Source: Topomyia yanbarensis (taxonomy: Eukaryota; Arthropoda; Insecta; Diptera; Culicidae). From it: 64,000 nt of DNA. Where the stretch lies: assembly GCF_030247195.1 (NCBI RefSeq), contig NC_080672.1, positions 367,404,271 through 367,468,270 of the forward strand, read 5' to 3'. The stretch's first letter is position 1. Each line of letters opens with the position of its first letter. Below, one piece after another: positions 42,701 through 49,265 of this stretch. Below the pieces are notes generated by a model. That model was not told the origin of the DNA and did no database searches. It was given only the letters and a program-made list of their open reading frames with translations. Position numbers and translations under genes: made by a program.

Positions 42701-45700
42701 AATGAATGAAATGAATGAAATGAATGAAATGAATGGAATGAAATGAATTAAATGAATTAAATGAATTAAATGAATTAAATGAATTAAATGAATTAAATGA
42801 ATTAAATGAATTAAATGAATTAAATGAATTAAATGAATTAAATGAATTAAATGAATTAAATGAATGAAATGAATGAAATGAATGAAATGAATGAAATGAA
42901 TGAAATGAATGAAATGAATGAAATGAATGAAATGAATGAAATGAATGAAATGAATGAAATGAATGAAATGAATGAAATGAATGAAATGAATGAAATGAAT
43001 GAAATGAATGAAATGAATGAAATGAATGAAATGAATGAAATGAATGAAATGAATGAAATGAATGAAATGAATGAAATGAATGAAATGAATGAAATGAATG
43101 AAATGAATGAAATGAATGAAATGAATGAAATGAATCAAATGAATCAAATGAATCAAATGAATCAAATGAATGAAATGAATGAAATGAATGAAATGAATGA
43201 AATGAATGAAATGAATGAAATGAATGAAATGAATGAAATGAATGAAATGAATGAAATGAATGAAATGAATGAAATGAATGAAATGAATGAAATGAATGAA
43301 ATGAATGAAATGAATGAAATGAATGAAATGAATGAAATGAATGAAATGAATGAAATGAATGAAATGAATGAAATGAATGAAATGAATGAAATGAATGAAA
43401 TGAATGAAATGAATGAAATGAATGAAATGAATGAAATGAATGAAATGAATGAAATGAATGAAATGAATGAAATGAATGAAATGAATGAAATGAATGAAAT
43501 GAATGAAATGAATGAAATGAATGAAATGAATGAAATGAATGAAATGAATGAAATGAATGAAATGAATGAAATGAATGAAATGAATGAAATGAATGAAATG
43601 AATGAAATGAATGAAATGAATGAAATGAATGAAATGAATGAAATGAATGAAATGAATGAAATGAATGAAATGAATGAAATGAATGAAATGAATGAAATGA
43701 ATGAAATGAATGAAATGAATGAAATGAATGAAATGAATGAAATGAATGAAATGAATGAAATGAATGAAATGAATGAAATGAATGAAATGAATGAAATGAA
43801 TGAAATGAATGAAATGAATGAAATGAATGAAATGAATGAAATGAATGAAATGAATGAAATGAATGAAATGAATGAAATGAATGAAATGAATGAAATGAAT
43901 GAAATGAATGAAATGAATGAAATGAATGAAATGAATGAAATGAATGAAATGAATGAAATGAATGAAATGAATGAAATGAATGAAATGAATGAAATGAATG
44001 AAATGAATGAAATGAATGAAATGAATGAAATGAATGAAATGAATGAAATGAATGAAATGAATGAAATGAATGAAATGAATGAAATGAATGAAATGAATGA
44101 AATGAATGAAATGAATGAAATGAATGAAATGAATGAAATGAATGAAATGAATGAAATGAATGAAATGAATGAAATGAATGAAATGAATGAAATGAATGAA
44201 ATGAATGAAATGAATGAAATGAATGAAATGAATGAAATGAATGAAATGAATGAAATGAATGAAATGAATGAAATGAATGAAATGAATGAAATGAATGAAA
44301 TGAATGAAATGAATGAAATGAATGAAATGAATGAAATGAATGAAATGAATGAAATGAATGAAATGAATCAAATGAATCAAATGAATCAAATGAATGAAAT
44401 GAATGAAATGAATGAAATGAATGAAACGAATGAAACGAATAAATAATAATGCTGCGAGAAAGATTAACAAAATGGACGATATTAATAAATTAAACAAAAT
44501 TTAAAAAAATAAGCTCTGTGAATAAAATAAATAAGCAATATTTATAAAACTAATAAAATCAATAAAATGAATAGAATGAAAAAAATAAAAAAATCGAATA
44601 GAAATTATAAAATGAATAAAAAGAAGAAAAAATAGCAAAAAAAAATAAAAAAATTAACAGCATTAAAAAGAATAATAGAATAAACTAAATTGCGCCAAAT
44701 TATAATTTGGATGAAATTATTAAAATGAGCGAATGAAGAAATTTAGTAGTAATATTAAAATGAATAAAATGAATAAAACGAACTGGAAAATATGGGTGAA
44801 CTGCATAAAATGAAAACAGTGAATAAAATAAATTAATGGCATGGAACGAATAAACTTATCGAAATGCATCCAAAGAATGATACGAATAAAATGGACGAAA
44901 TGAATGAAGCGAAATCAAATAAATAAAATGAATGAATGAAATAAATGATTAAAATGACATGATCACATATTTAAAATTAGTTCCATTTAATCCAATTAAT
45001 CCTATATTCAAGACGCATAAAATGATCTAAACTAATACAAGTTACACAAACATGACAAAAATGATTTAAATAAAGCAAATGAATAAAAAAAGACGAATTT
45101 GAGATGTTGATGTTATGTAGGATGTTCTGAAATATTTGTGAAAATCCCAATATTTGAAGAATATCTAATTAATATACAACGCAATTTCTAGTGTCTCCAG
45201 TCTTATCTGTATTCACTATCTTGCGTTGGCTTTTGATTTCATTAATTGTCATCGGCTTGAAATGAGCTTCTTTCCTTGCGAGAAATCACGGTTGACTGGG
45301 GGTTTGCTCAGGAACACAAATCGTGTCTCCGTTTTTTGAAGCTAGCGTCAATCCGGCGCTAGCTTAGTCTTGTCACTAAGTTAGTGTCGGATTCTGATGA
45401 GACAAAATCGAGACGCAAATTCCATAACTAATTTAGTTATAGGTGTTGTGCTCGTCACGCGCAAAGATGGTTTTAAACAATTTCCTCCTTAATGGAGAAA
45501 AATAGTTTTTACCTAAATTGTTCTCCACTAAGAGAAATATAGCTCCGTGTTCGTTTTTTTTCGACCCACCCTAACTTATAGTTCTAGAGAAACGATGCTG
45601 AAATAAAGAACCACGGATCCCACTGAATGAAGCAACGAATACCAAGAATAAGGGGTGTTTGAGTCATTCAGAATTCAATCCTTTACCGCAGACGTTCGAT

Positions 45701-46643
45701 GTATTTCTGAAATAGTTTTAATCACTCACTAGTAGTAGTGATACAGAAAGGATTCATCACATAGTTTTCAAGATACGAAAATGTTTCACTTTTAATCAAT
45801 CTGACAGGATCAATAGGCAAGGTATGAATCTTCAGAATTTAAGAAATGCCAACCCATTATTTTGTTGATAAAGCTTCAAAATTCTTCAATATCAATGGTC
45901 ACATTTCAAATAGTTTTAAAATATTCGAAGATGATGAAAATTTTGTTCCTTTTTGTCAAAGAAAATTTGGCATGTACAGCATTTTCGGTTATATTTGCAC
46001 ATATTGGTTGAAGAATCAACGTAGCAGCTTTGATAGTATATTTAGTTTTTTTTTATATATTTTCCTAAGGAGAAAGTTAGATTGTAATCATTTTGTGCAC
46101 GAAGGACACACCATAACATTTAAAAATCATGGATTAACGTCTCAACTTCATCTGATCAGTCTCTAGTACCTGATTTGGTAACTCTGACCAAGTCGGCTGG
46201 CAGATACTAATGAGACTAAATCGAAGCGTTAATCCATGACGACGCATACAAAATCTGGAAGGCTAGCATCAAGAATGAATGAGTATCAGCTCCAATCAAA
46301 CGAATGGACGAATTTTCGCATTCCTAATCTCTCTAACCAAACCAAACCGAAATTTTGATAAATAAATACTTACGAAGGATAGTCGGCGTTGTGCTCGCAA
46401 TAGGTGCTCCCGGGTGATGCACACTTAGGCGTCACTCCTGGTGGTGCCGGAACGAAGGTGCACGGTACCTGCCCGTAGAGGCCACACTTTTTCTGCTGAG
46501 GTGCTGAAGCTGCGACTAAATGTAGTATGCAAATCTGTTCAAATTAGAAAATATCATAACGTTAGAAGAGCATCCAATCCGGATTAAGATAAAAGTGGTT
46601 TCAAACTCACAAATGCTGCCGCAATACTGCTAGTTCTCGTCAT
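6621..46643 (-). CDS. Spätzle-family cystine-knot cytokine (Spz3/Spz4-type), five coding exons
   Basis: Secreted pro-cytokine of the Spätzle/neurotrophin-like family. Family members are cleaved extracellularly and bind Toll-type receptors in immunity, patterning or neural development. I joined five exons by hand: 46643-46611, 46534-46374, 17807-17083, 16961-16898, 6792-6621. Every junction is GT/AG and every phase matches, giving 384 residues. Residues 1-22 look like a signal peptide. Residues 28-60 form a Cys-rich segment (CGLYGQVPC, then PGVTPKC and GSTYCEH). The prodomain is low complexity. RQKR at 277-280 is a furin-like site that would release residues 281-384 (104 residues, against about 106 in Drosophila Spätzle). 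The knot contains CQTREMFVTPQAALN, NWMYVVN, CNLPNGYNSRCEQKF and YWFPSCCVC; cysteines are at 290, 327, 332, 336, 346, 375, 376 and 378. The family is secure. Paralogue 3 versus 4 is a guess from memory, so no symbol is given. A small extra exon cannot be excluded but is not needed. Confidence 0.9.
6793..8503. other. Intron 4 of the Spätzle gene, part without recognised elements
   Basis: A 149-codon open frame at 7607-8056 (+) and others were inspected; none resembles a known protein and codon use looks random. Nothing else is recognised. Confidence 0.4.
8504..10929. mobile_element. Element with ~540-bp terminal inverted repeats
   Basis: Left arm 8504-9055 and right arm 10395-10929 are inverted copies at roughly 90% identity by eye. 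The outer ends are GAGTAAAGCCATGTCAAGTG and its complement. The ~1.34-kb core between them is AT-rich with one open frame (9564-9851, +, 95 codons) that matches nothing I recognise. No clean target duplication was seen. It is likely a non-autonomous DNA transposon. Confidence 0.65.
10935..11505 (-). repeat. AT-rich dispersed repeat, unexpanded copy of the nonamer locus
   Basis: Read on the minus strand this is colinear with the flanks of the giant array at 36 kb. GATGAACACAGTTTTAGTCC (11.49 kb) matches 35878 onward. GTCAAATTAACAAATTGGAT (about 11.25 kb) matches 36119 onward. ATGATTCAAATAAACTAAAT (about 10.96 kb) matches the far flank near 45061. Between the latter two lie only two AAATGAATT-type units, where the other locus has about 900. 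Confidence 0.6.
11567..11816. mobile_element. 250-bp MITE, TGGTCGGTGTTAGGTC ends
   Basis: TGGTCGGTGTTAGGTCAGAC at 11567 mirrors GTCTGACTTAACACCGACCA ending at 11816, and the inverted similarity continues through CCGGACTAAGT. The interior is AT-rich with no coding capacity. No clear target duplication. Confidence 0.65.
12130..12400 (+). repeat. Two direct copies of a GGGAACGCTT-centred repeat
   Basis: AAAAAAATGGGAACGCTT followed by CTTTGAC and CATATCT occurs near 12185 and again near 12362. Each copy continues into similar TTTTAA and CTTCACCA text, a tandem spacing of about 177 bp. The preceding ACCAAGGGGGT is also doubled. Non-coding. Confidence 0.5.
12985..13195. repeat. Degenerate relic of the 52-kb SINE family
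   Basis: TTGCTACTCCGTTATTGACC and later GGAAGGAATGTTAGTCC and TGCTAGAATCC align in order with the body of the SINE at 52076-52593 (TGCTACTCCGTTATCGATC, GGAAGGAATTGTTAG, TGCTAGAGGCC). Poorly conserved; no promoter boxes or target duplication seen. Confidence 0.4.
13196..15001. other. Intron 4, no recognised feature
   Basis: Mostly unique-looking sequence, with a less AT-rich stretch at 13900-14950. No reading frame, RNA gene or element ends that I can support. Confidence 0.4.
15002..15521. mobile_element. 520-bp foldback MITE with ~230-bp arms
   Basis: Arm 15002-15225 and arm 15305-15521 are inverted copies with a ~80-bp loop. The ends are CTTTTTTAC and GTAAAAAAG. Shared internal blocks include GAGATTACTAAGTAGGGAAA and GACTCCTGCCAGCA. 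No target duplication could be assigned. Confidence 0.7.
15998..16302. mobile_element. Solo arm of the TAGACTGGTTC foldback family
   Basis: About 300 bp nearly identical to the right arm of the element at 58937-60721, from CTGCTTCTTTAGTTAATAAC to the end TTGAACCAGTCTA at 16302. This copy is uninterrupted where the 58.9-kb copy carries an insertion, so it shows the pre-insertion sequence. The opposite arm is missing. Confidence 0.7.
16520..16645. repeat. Fragment of the GGCCCGGAGGGCC repeat family (end A)
   Basis: ACAAATGAGAAAGGTACAAT and GCACCTCTAGGAGGTTTTAA match the A end of the repeat family described at 59553-60558. The B end and core are absent. Confidence 0.5.
16898..16961 (-). CDS. 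Spätzle-family gene, coding exon 4 (central knot strands)
   Basis: A 64-base exon encodes NWMYVVNHDESRQLVKAEIC. The acceptor is TTTTTTCAG, the donor GTGAGT. Both ends are split codons that match exons 3 and 5. NWMYVVN is a signature of the Spätzle knot. The intron to exon 3 is 121 bp. Confidence 0.92.
17083..17807 (-). CDS. Spätzle-family gene, coding exon 3 (prodomain, cleavage site, start of knot)
   Basis: The acceptor is TTCGGCACAG, completing the split Ser codon of exon 2 and continuing FLIQQLVTRMG. The exon encodes a Gln/Pro/Tyr-rich prodomain, one N-glycosylation sequon (NETT, residue 265), the RQKR cleavage site and the first knot strand CQTREMFVTPQAALN. It ends AAAG before donor GTGAGT. 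The reading frame stays open 24 bases further 5' through the polypyrimidine tract, but that part is intron. The GC content is visibly above that of the flanking introns. Confidence 0.92.
17808..18923. other. Start of the 28.6-kb intron 2, no recognised element
   Basis: TTAGGGTGGGTACAATC near 17988 resembles the TIR of the 33848 element, but no partner end was found. Otherwise nothing recognisable. Confidence 0.35.
18924..20096. mobile_element. pogo/Tigger-like non-autonomous element, TA target duplication
   Basis: Ends CAGGTAAACTTCGATATAAC (18924) and, on the other strand, CAGGTAATCTTCGATACAAC (20096), each flanked by TA (18922-18923; 20097-20098). The motif TACGTTATATCGA recurs at least three times near each end in both orientations. 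No transposase frame. A SINE has inserted at 19195. CAGG ends with a TA duplication fit pogo/Tigger; the family call is inference. Confidence 0.75.
19195..19365 (-). mobile_element. tRNA-derived SINE, 171 bp, with 9-bp target duplication
   Basis: On the minus strand it starts GGGGGTTGAGATAGCG, with a pol III A box TAGCGTAGTTGG and B box GGTTCAATTCC at tRNA-like spacing, followed by an unrelated body and an A-rich tail. Exact duplications GAAAATATT flank it at 19186-19194 and 19366-19374. It resembles the Feilai-type SINEs of Aedes; that name is from memory. It is nested in the element at 18924-20096. Confidence 0.85.
20147..22664. mobile_element. pogo/Tigger-like element, 2.5 kb, TA target duplication
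   Basis: CAGGCCAGATTCGATTATCC at 20147 mirrors the end at 22664 (reverse CAGGCCATATTCGATTATCC), flanked by TA on both sides. CGGATAATCGAA motifs repeat near both ends. I see no intact transposase; the 125-codon minus frame at 20558-20935 is not recognisable. A hAT-type MITE sits inside at 21057-21372. Confidence 0.75.
21057..21372. mobile_element. hAT-type MITE, 316 bp, perfect 8-bp target duplication
   Basis: Ends CAGGGATGCCAGGTG and CACCTGGCATCTCTG. The flanking TATGGGAG (21049-21056 and 21373-21380) is an exact 8-bp duplication. Internally it repeats GCACAGATTT and CACAGATTT many times in one orientation. CAGGG ends with 8-bp duplications are typical of hAT elements. Confidence 0.85.
22690..23254 (+). 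pseudogene. 5' fragment of a non-LTR retrotransposon (5' UTR and start of ORF1)
   Basis: A frame from ATG at 23018 reads MAEGDNHLNLIAKPP, then GPWVVYFRPNTNS and INIRRI-like text, before a stop at 23254. It resembles the start of gag-like ORF1 of mosquito Jockey/LOA-group LINEs, where a VVYFRP-type motif is common. The rest of ORF1 and all of ORF2 are missing here. A related zinc-knuckle fragment lies at 28640-29165. Confidence 0.5.
23255..24171. other. Intron 2, simple or unknown sequence
   Basis: Contains a C homopolymer at about 23346-23358 and, near 23735-23800, a TTTTAATCCACCTAACAGTG segment followed by GATGAGACATTTCTTATA. A similar segment (CCACCTAGCAGTGAGATAAG) occurs at 35782, so this is another dispersed repeat. 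No gene. Confidence 0.4.
24172..24804. mobile_element. MITE with repeated TATCGCCC/TTCGCCC subterminal motifs
   Basis: GAAAAGGGCGATACT at 24172 mirrors AGTATAGCCCTTTTC ending at 24804. The mirrored similarity may extend outward to CGCTTTTT. Inside, at least six copies of TATCGCCC or TTTCGCCC occur in both orientations, as expected for transposase-binding sites. No coding capacity or clear duplication. Confidence 0.5.
24805..25720. other. Intron 2, no recognised feature
   Basis: AT-rich. The overlapping minus frames at 24720-25106 and 25012-25215 have no recognisable motif. Confidence 0.4.
25721..26550 (-). repeat. GGCCCGGAGGGCC-family repeat, copy 1 (minus)
   Basis: Begins with the A end (AAACCTGTTTTAATCCACCT) and finishes with the B end (TATGAGAAAGGCAAAAA). 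Inside there is a second B-type end at about 26073-26097, then a CA/CATA microsatellite (26414-26450) next to CCGATCTCGACGAACTGAGT. No coding capacity. Confidence 0.65.
26551..27499. other. Intron 2, no recognised element
   Basis: AT-rich, with a short G-rich run near 26952-26965 (GGTGGGGGGGGGGTTG). No gene or paired element ends seen. Confidence 0.35.
27500..28018. mobile_element. piggyBac-like MITE, 519 bp, TTAA target duplication
   Basis: Ends CCCTTTCATGCCCA and TGGGCATGAATGGG, each directly flanked by TTAA (27496-27499; 28019-28022). CCC ends with TTAA duplications are diagnostic of piggyBac-type transposition. The interior has no open frame of note. Confidence 0.75.
28370..28600 (-). 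repeat. GGCCCGGAGGGCC-family repeat fragment
   Basis: Contains the core (CAGCCCTCCGGGCCTCGG), the neighbouring TCGAGCTGAGTCGATTGGTA and the CA microsatellite (about 28448-28485) in the order seen in other copies. It ends at a decayed B end (TTTATAAGAAATG). Confidence 0.6.
28640..29165 (+). pseudogene. Non-LTR retrotransposon ORF1 remnant with zinc knuckles
   Basis: Reads KILECKQLYS, then CSNCKQLRHKAT, an in-frame stop, then CGNKKRCGKCEGEHEADET. The CX2C-X4-H-X4-C pattern is that of LINE gag-like ORF1 zinc knuckles. At least one nonsense codon and frame breaks upstream show that it is dead. It could be the same family as the 5' fragment at 22690-23254. Confidence 0.65.
29275..29452 (-). repeat. 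Fragment of the TTTACGAAC element family
   Basis: The minus strand reads TACACTGAAATCTCCATTCA then CGAACCAAACC and GAATTAGTTC. It aligns with TACACTGCAACCTCCATTTA at about 56482, inside the element at 55332-57692. Probably one end of a TIR element; only one end is present here. Confidence 0.5.
29456..30722. other. Intron 2, diffuse repeated GGAACATCC/CCGGAAT text
   Basis: Several loosely related blocks with motifs such as CGGATGTTCC, GATCTTCCGAATAATT and GGACCCTATTGGT suggest an old dispersed repeat. No frames beyond about 90 codons and none recognisable. Confidence 0.35.
30723..31912 (+). repeat. GGCCCGGAGGGCC-family repeat, copy 2 (plus, A end missing)
   Basis: Starts at the B end (TTTGCCTTTCTCATATAAAG), followed by the core GAGGCCCGGAGGGCCGAGTG and a TG/TGTA microsatellite (about 30845-30900). 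The stretch ending GATAACATTGAACTCATGCT near 31870 matches the 60-kb copy. It stops where the next copy begins, so this is a tandem or nested pair. Confidence 0.65.
31913..32930 (+). repeat. GGCCCGGAGGGCC-family repeat, copy 3 (plus, both ends)
   Basis: B end TTTTGCCTTTCTCATATAGA, core GGCCCGGAGGGCCGAGTCTC, a (TGTA)n microsatellite at about 32029-32102, and the A end AGGTGGATTAAAACAGGTTT at 32910. No coding capacity. Confidence 0.7.
32931..33839. other. Intron 2, no recognised feature
   Basis: No recognisable frame or paired element ends. Confidence 0.4.
33848..35556. mobile_element. Foldback TIR element, 1.7 kb, perfect 8-bp target duplication
   Basis: Ends TAGGGTGGGGCA and TGCCCCACCCTA; flanking ATGTTCAT at 33840-33847 and 35557-35564 is exact. 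The arms are long inverted copies (for example 34305-34440 against 34675-34810, sharing GGCGTAAGTAG and GAAATAACTGAAATAT). The right arm has lost its outer third to a GGCCCGGAGGGCC-family fragment at 35098-35396. An 8-bp duplication suggests hAT or P superfamily; the TAG end does not decide. Confidence 0.8.
35098..35396 (-). repeat. GGCCCGGAGGGCC-family fragment nested in the foldback element
   Basis: TTAAAACCTGTTTTAATCCA then CTAGTGATGCAATTGCTGGTTA match copy 1 at 25725-25800, and ATGGATCGACAGCCACGATC matches 25858. It replaced part of the right arm of the host element, since arm sequence expected there is missing. Confidence 0.65.
35565..35870. other. Intron 2, short unassigned stretch
   Basis: Contains CCACCTAGCAGTGAGATAAG near 35782, similar to the segment at 23745. 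Nothing else recognised. Confidence 0.35.
35871..36362 (+). repeat. Left flank of the nonamer array (AT-rich repeat family)
   Basis: Colinear by eye with the minus strand of the repeat at 10935-11505 (GATGAACACAG near 35878; GTCAAATTAACAAATTGGAT near 36119). Very AT-rich with repeated AATAAA/AATGAA words. The minus frame at 36125-36319 is low-complexity, not a gene. Confidence 0.6.
36363..44440 (+). repeat. Giant nonamer tandem array (ATGAATGAA)n, about 900 units
   Basis: About 8.08 kb of uninterrupted 9-bp periodicity inside intron 2 of the Spätzle gene. Variants come in blocks. ATGAATGAA: 36363-36545, 36961-37065, 37400-37575, 37770-38008, 38652-42735, 42860-44440. ATTAATGAA: about 36555-36700. 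ATGAATTAA: about 36700-36960, 37065-37395, 37580-37770, 38009-38650, 42745-42860. The 38652-42735 block is almost perfect. Because 9 is a multiple of 3, long frames appear: Met-Asn-Glu on plus, Phe-Ile-His or Phe-Ile-Ser on minus. These are by-products, not genes. In the host pre-mRNA the repeat reads UUCAUUCAU. Confidence 0.95.
44441..45085 (+). repeat. Right flank of the nonamer array
   Basis: Degenerate AATAAAATGAAT-type text. ATGATTTAAATAAAGCAAAT near 45061 aligns with the matching edge of the inverted copy near 10960, which suggests the flank belongs to the same repeat family. Confidence 0.5.
45086..46373. other. Intron 2, 5' part, no recognised element
   Basis: The 106-codon plus frame at 45846-46166 has no recognisable motif, splice context or homologue I know. 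TTCGACCCACCCTAACTTAT near 45560 looks like a lone element end. Confidence 0.4.
46374..46534 (-). CDS. Spätzle-family gene, coding exon 2
   Basis: The acceptor follows TTTGAACAG. The exon encodes ICILHLVAASA (rest of the leader), then a four-cysteine segment ending CEHNADYP. It ends in a split codon (TC) before donor GTAAGT, and exon 3 supplies the missing A. A short intron of 76 bp separates it from exon 1. The Cys-rich N-terminal segment with PAPPG and YCEH is typical of non-Spz1 Spätzle paralogues. Confidence 0.85.
46611..46643 (-). CDS. Spätzle-family gene, coding exon 1
   Basis: ATG at 46643 opens MTRTSSIAAAF, the start of the signal peptide. The donor is GTGAGT directly after the TTT codon (phase 0). 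This is the only ATG in the short open stretch upstream of exon 2 that gives a hydrophobic leader once spliced. Confidence 0.75.
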
Positions 46644-49108
46644 GATGTGACCTTTTCCTTTCCTTGTAGGTACTAGTTAGATGATGATCCACGTACTGTG
46701 ATGTTTAGAATCAGACGCGAATGGTTTGTTTACTTGATAGTTTGCACGCGATTTCGTTGAATATCTGCCGATTATTAGTTTTCGCCTATTTATTGTTTAC
46801 TAGCACAGTTCGTAGATTTTGGCTGCTGTTGCTACGAACGAAACAGCTGGAGTTAGTTTATCTCTCATAGTACCAGCTATCTTCCACAGCTGGTCACAAA
46901 ATACTGCTCACTATTTAGCCATAAATTTATCGAGTTAACATTTAATTAAAAGTATTGTTTGTTTACTACTGCGGTTAAATTTCATTCGATGGTTGAGATG
47001 TGTTCAAATATTTGTATCGGCTTAAGAAGAAATTCACTTGACGTAATTTCGAAACATGTCGTCGCAGACAATAATAGGTTTTTTGTTACCTAGCTAGTTC
47101 AGCAAATAATCGATCCAGTTAAAACGCCTATGTAGCATAATAAGTTCGTACTACCCAAAACCAATCAACTCTCCGATCGAGGAATAATGAAAATACTACA
47201 AATAATTACGTTCCCATGTTTACTCGTGATCATCCGCTATACGTAAGGCAAGCTATAGGAATCCATAGCAGCTCATCTATGCCTATACATATCGATGTCT
47301 AGACGTAATTATGTTTGCCTATTTTTTCTGGAACGAATATATCCTAATCCATCCGCCAGGGCGTTTTTTTTCGTCGTCCGCAAGTTCTTGTGCTTCAAAG
47401 ATTGAAACCATGTAAAATTTTGATGGATGTTGAACTCCAAACATTGCTGATAGCTCTGCTGGAATCAATTCTTCCCAGATTGTCTGAGAAGCAATTTTCG
47501 CATTCGTTGAAACTAACAAACCGTTTCCCACGACTAAACGATAAAATAGTGTTTCTGGCTGTAGCTACTCGAAGGCTTCTATATTTGCACAATATTACGA
47601 TAAATTATGGTACGGACTCTTTGCTATCCTTCACTTGAGGGATCACACGTGTACATTACCTTCAAGGCTGAGACGCGTTAATTAGCAGCAAACATACGCC
47701 GTAAGTCGATCAAAAAGCTGCTTATGCAAACAAGAACAACTTTTCAAGAACTCAGTTGAAATTTGCATACTGCACTTCGTCCCGCATGATTGACACGAAT
47801 ATGTAAGTGGAGCATTCCAGTTGACGACGGGGCGCAGCTTGCATAAGATTAGACGCGTAAACTGCTCGAACTGGCACCGGCGGTATTTGTCGCTGTTTAT
47901 TACACTTCTACACTATTGTCTACTAGTTACGCAATAAAATTACACAATTAACTAATAGCGTGTCAGTGTACTGTTCCAACCACAACAAGTGCAATTTGGT
48001 CTAATATTTCTGCATATAACAGAAGTGCGCTTCGATTAAGAGTTTTCAAGTTCGTTTCATAGGCACGCATTGAAGTCTTTTGGTGGCACACGATGGCAAT
48101 CCTTCGAACAGAGAGCCATAAGTTGAAAATAAGTATATTTTGGGAGGAGTAGCAGTATGAATGCCAACTCAGTGGATCGAAGTACGTACAGAAACAGTCG
48201 TGATAATGTAGACTTTAGCGGTGCTCAAAACGACGACGCAACCGGAATGCATAATTAGCAGCGGTAGAATGCAGTTAGTCGGTTACCGGGTGCTCGGGTT
48301 GTACCCAGTGAATACGACAGCGTTATTAGTTGTACAAGACAGCATAAATAGGGTTCATGACCTTGTCTGTGTTATTATAAGAGAGGCACGCTATTTGATT
48401 GACTAATTTTTCGAACTCAAGCAGGGAAGGTGAAGGTCGTTGTATTTTTATTAAAATTCTGGTTTTTTTCGGCACACAGGTTTCCCACTTTGCAACAGAT
48501 ACACTGCACTTTAATACTTAGTAAGCGAGCTAATCAAAGTGCAATTTTTTTATGGCTGGCAGTAAACCAATGAAGGCGTATGTCGGAAACAACAGTGTTC
48601 AATTAAGCGTGGAGGATTAATAGGTACAGATCTTACCTTCCGTAGGTGGTTTGGGAGATGTATAACTTTGCTTGTAGATTGCGGAAAGTACCAAAGCTTT
48701 CATCGACGCGATTACGTCGTAAGGCATGCTTTGAAATGTGCACCGGATCGTTGCAACAAATGCAGACGATGAAAAAATACCAATTTCATGTTGCTGTTGA
48801 TAAAGCTATGAGATGTATATGTCGATCTGTGTACCAGAAATGAAGGAGAAATGAACACAACTCGGGATGGTCTTTACAGTGTACAATTTCTACAAAATCG
48901 TGTAATTTTACGTCTCCTAACTCTGACATATACGAGCATAAAAACGACATAGTTTCAATTTCAAGAAATTGAATTTAACTGTTTCGAAATTGTTGTATAT
49001 TTTCGGCAATTTAAGACTAAGAGAAACGAAAGCAATGAAATTGAAAGACGGATAGGTATTCTAAAGCGAATCAGTTTAAAAATTATAACGGAAAACTAGG
49101 ACTAGGTA
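46644..49108. other. Upstream region of the Spätzle gene
   Basis: This should contain the promoter and 5' UTR on the minus strand, but I could not fix a TATA box or initiator. No other gene is recognised; small open frames (47319-47638, 48221-48406, 48646-48843) carry no known motif. Confidence 0.35.
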
Positions 49109-49265
49109 GTAGAGTGGTTCGACAAATGACATTTTTCAGCACAGCACATTTTGAGTTCCTTTAGTGGGTACAAATGCCTGTGCAAAATTTGGTAGCGATC
49201 GGTTGCTTCCCGGGTTTGCGCACTGCGTTCAAAGTTTGTATGGGATTTTATATGGGAAAAACAAT
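49109..49265. mobile_element. Solo arm related to the TAGGGTGG foldback elements
   Basis: TAGAGTGGTTCGACAAATGA, then CAGCACAGCACATTTTGAGT and TGTGCAAAATTTGG align with the left arm of the element at 33848 (TAGGGTGGGGCAAAATGATC, CAGCGCAGCACTTTTTGGGT). No partner arm was found nearby. Confidence 0.5.

Noticed and set aside
36363..44440. CRISPR array
   Set aside because: Units are contiguous 9-mers without spacers, and the window is eukaryotic.
38648..44497. 1949-codon minus frame and 1364- and 528-codon plus frames as giant proteins
   Set aside because: They are pure products of the 9-bp period (Met-Asn-Glu, Phe-Ile-His/Ser), switch with variant blocks and lie in an intron. There is no complexity, domain or splice context.
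45846..46166. 106-codon plus frame as a gene
   Set aside because: It opens with a plausible ATG but has no motif or splice support and is embedded in intron sequence.
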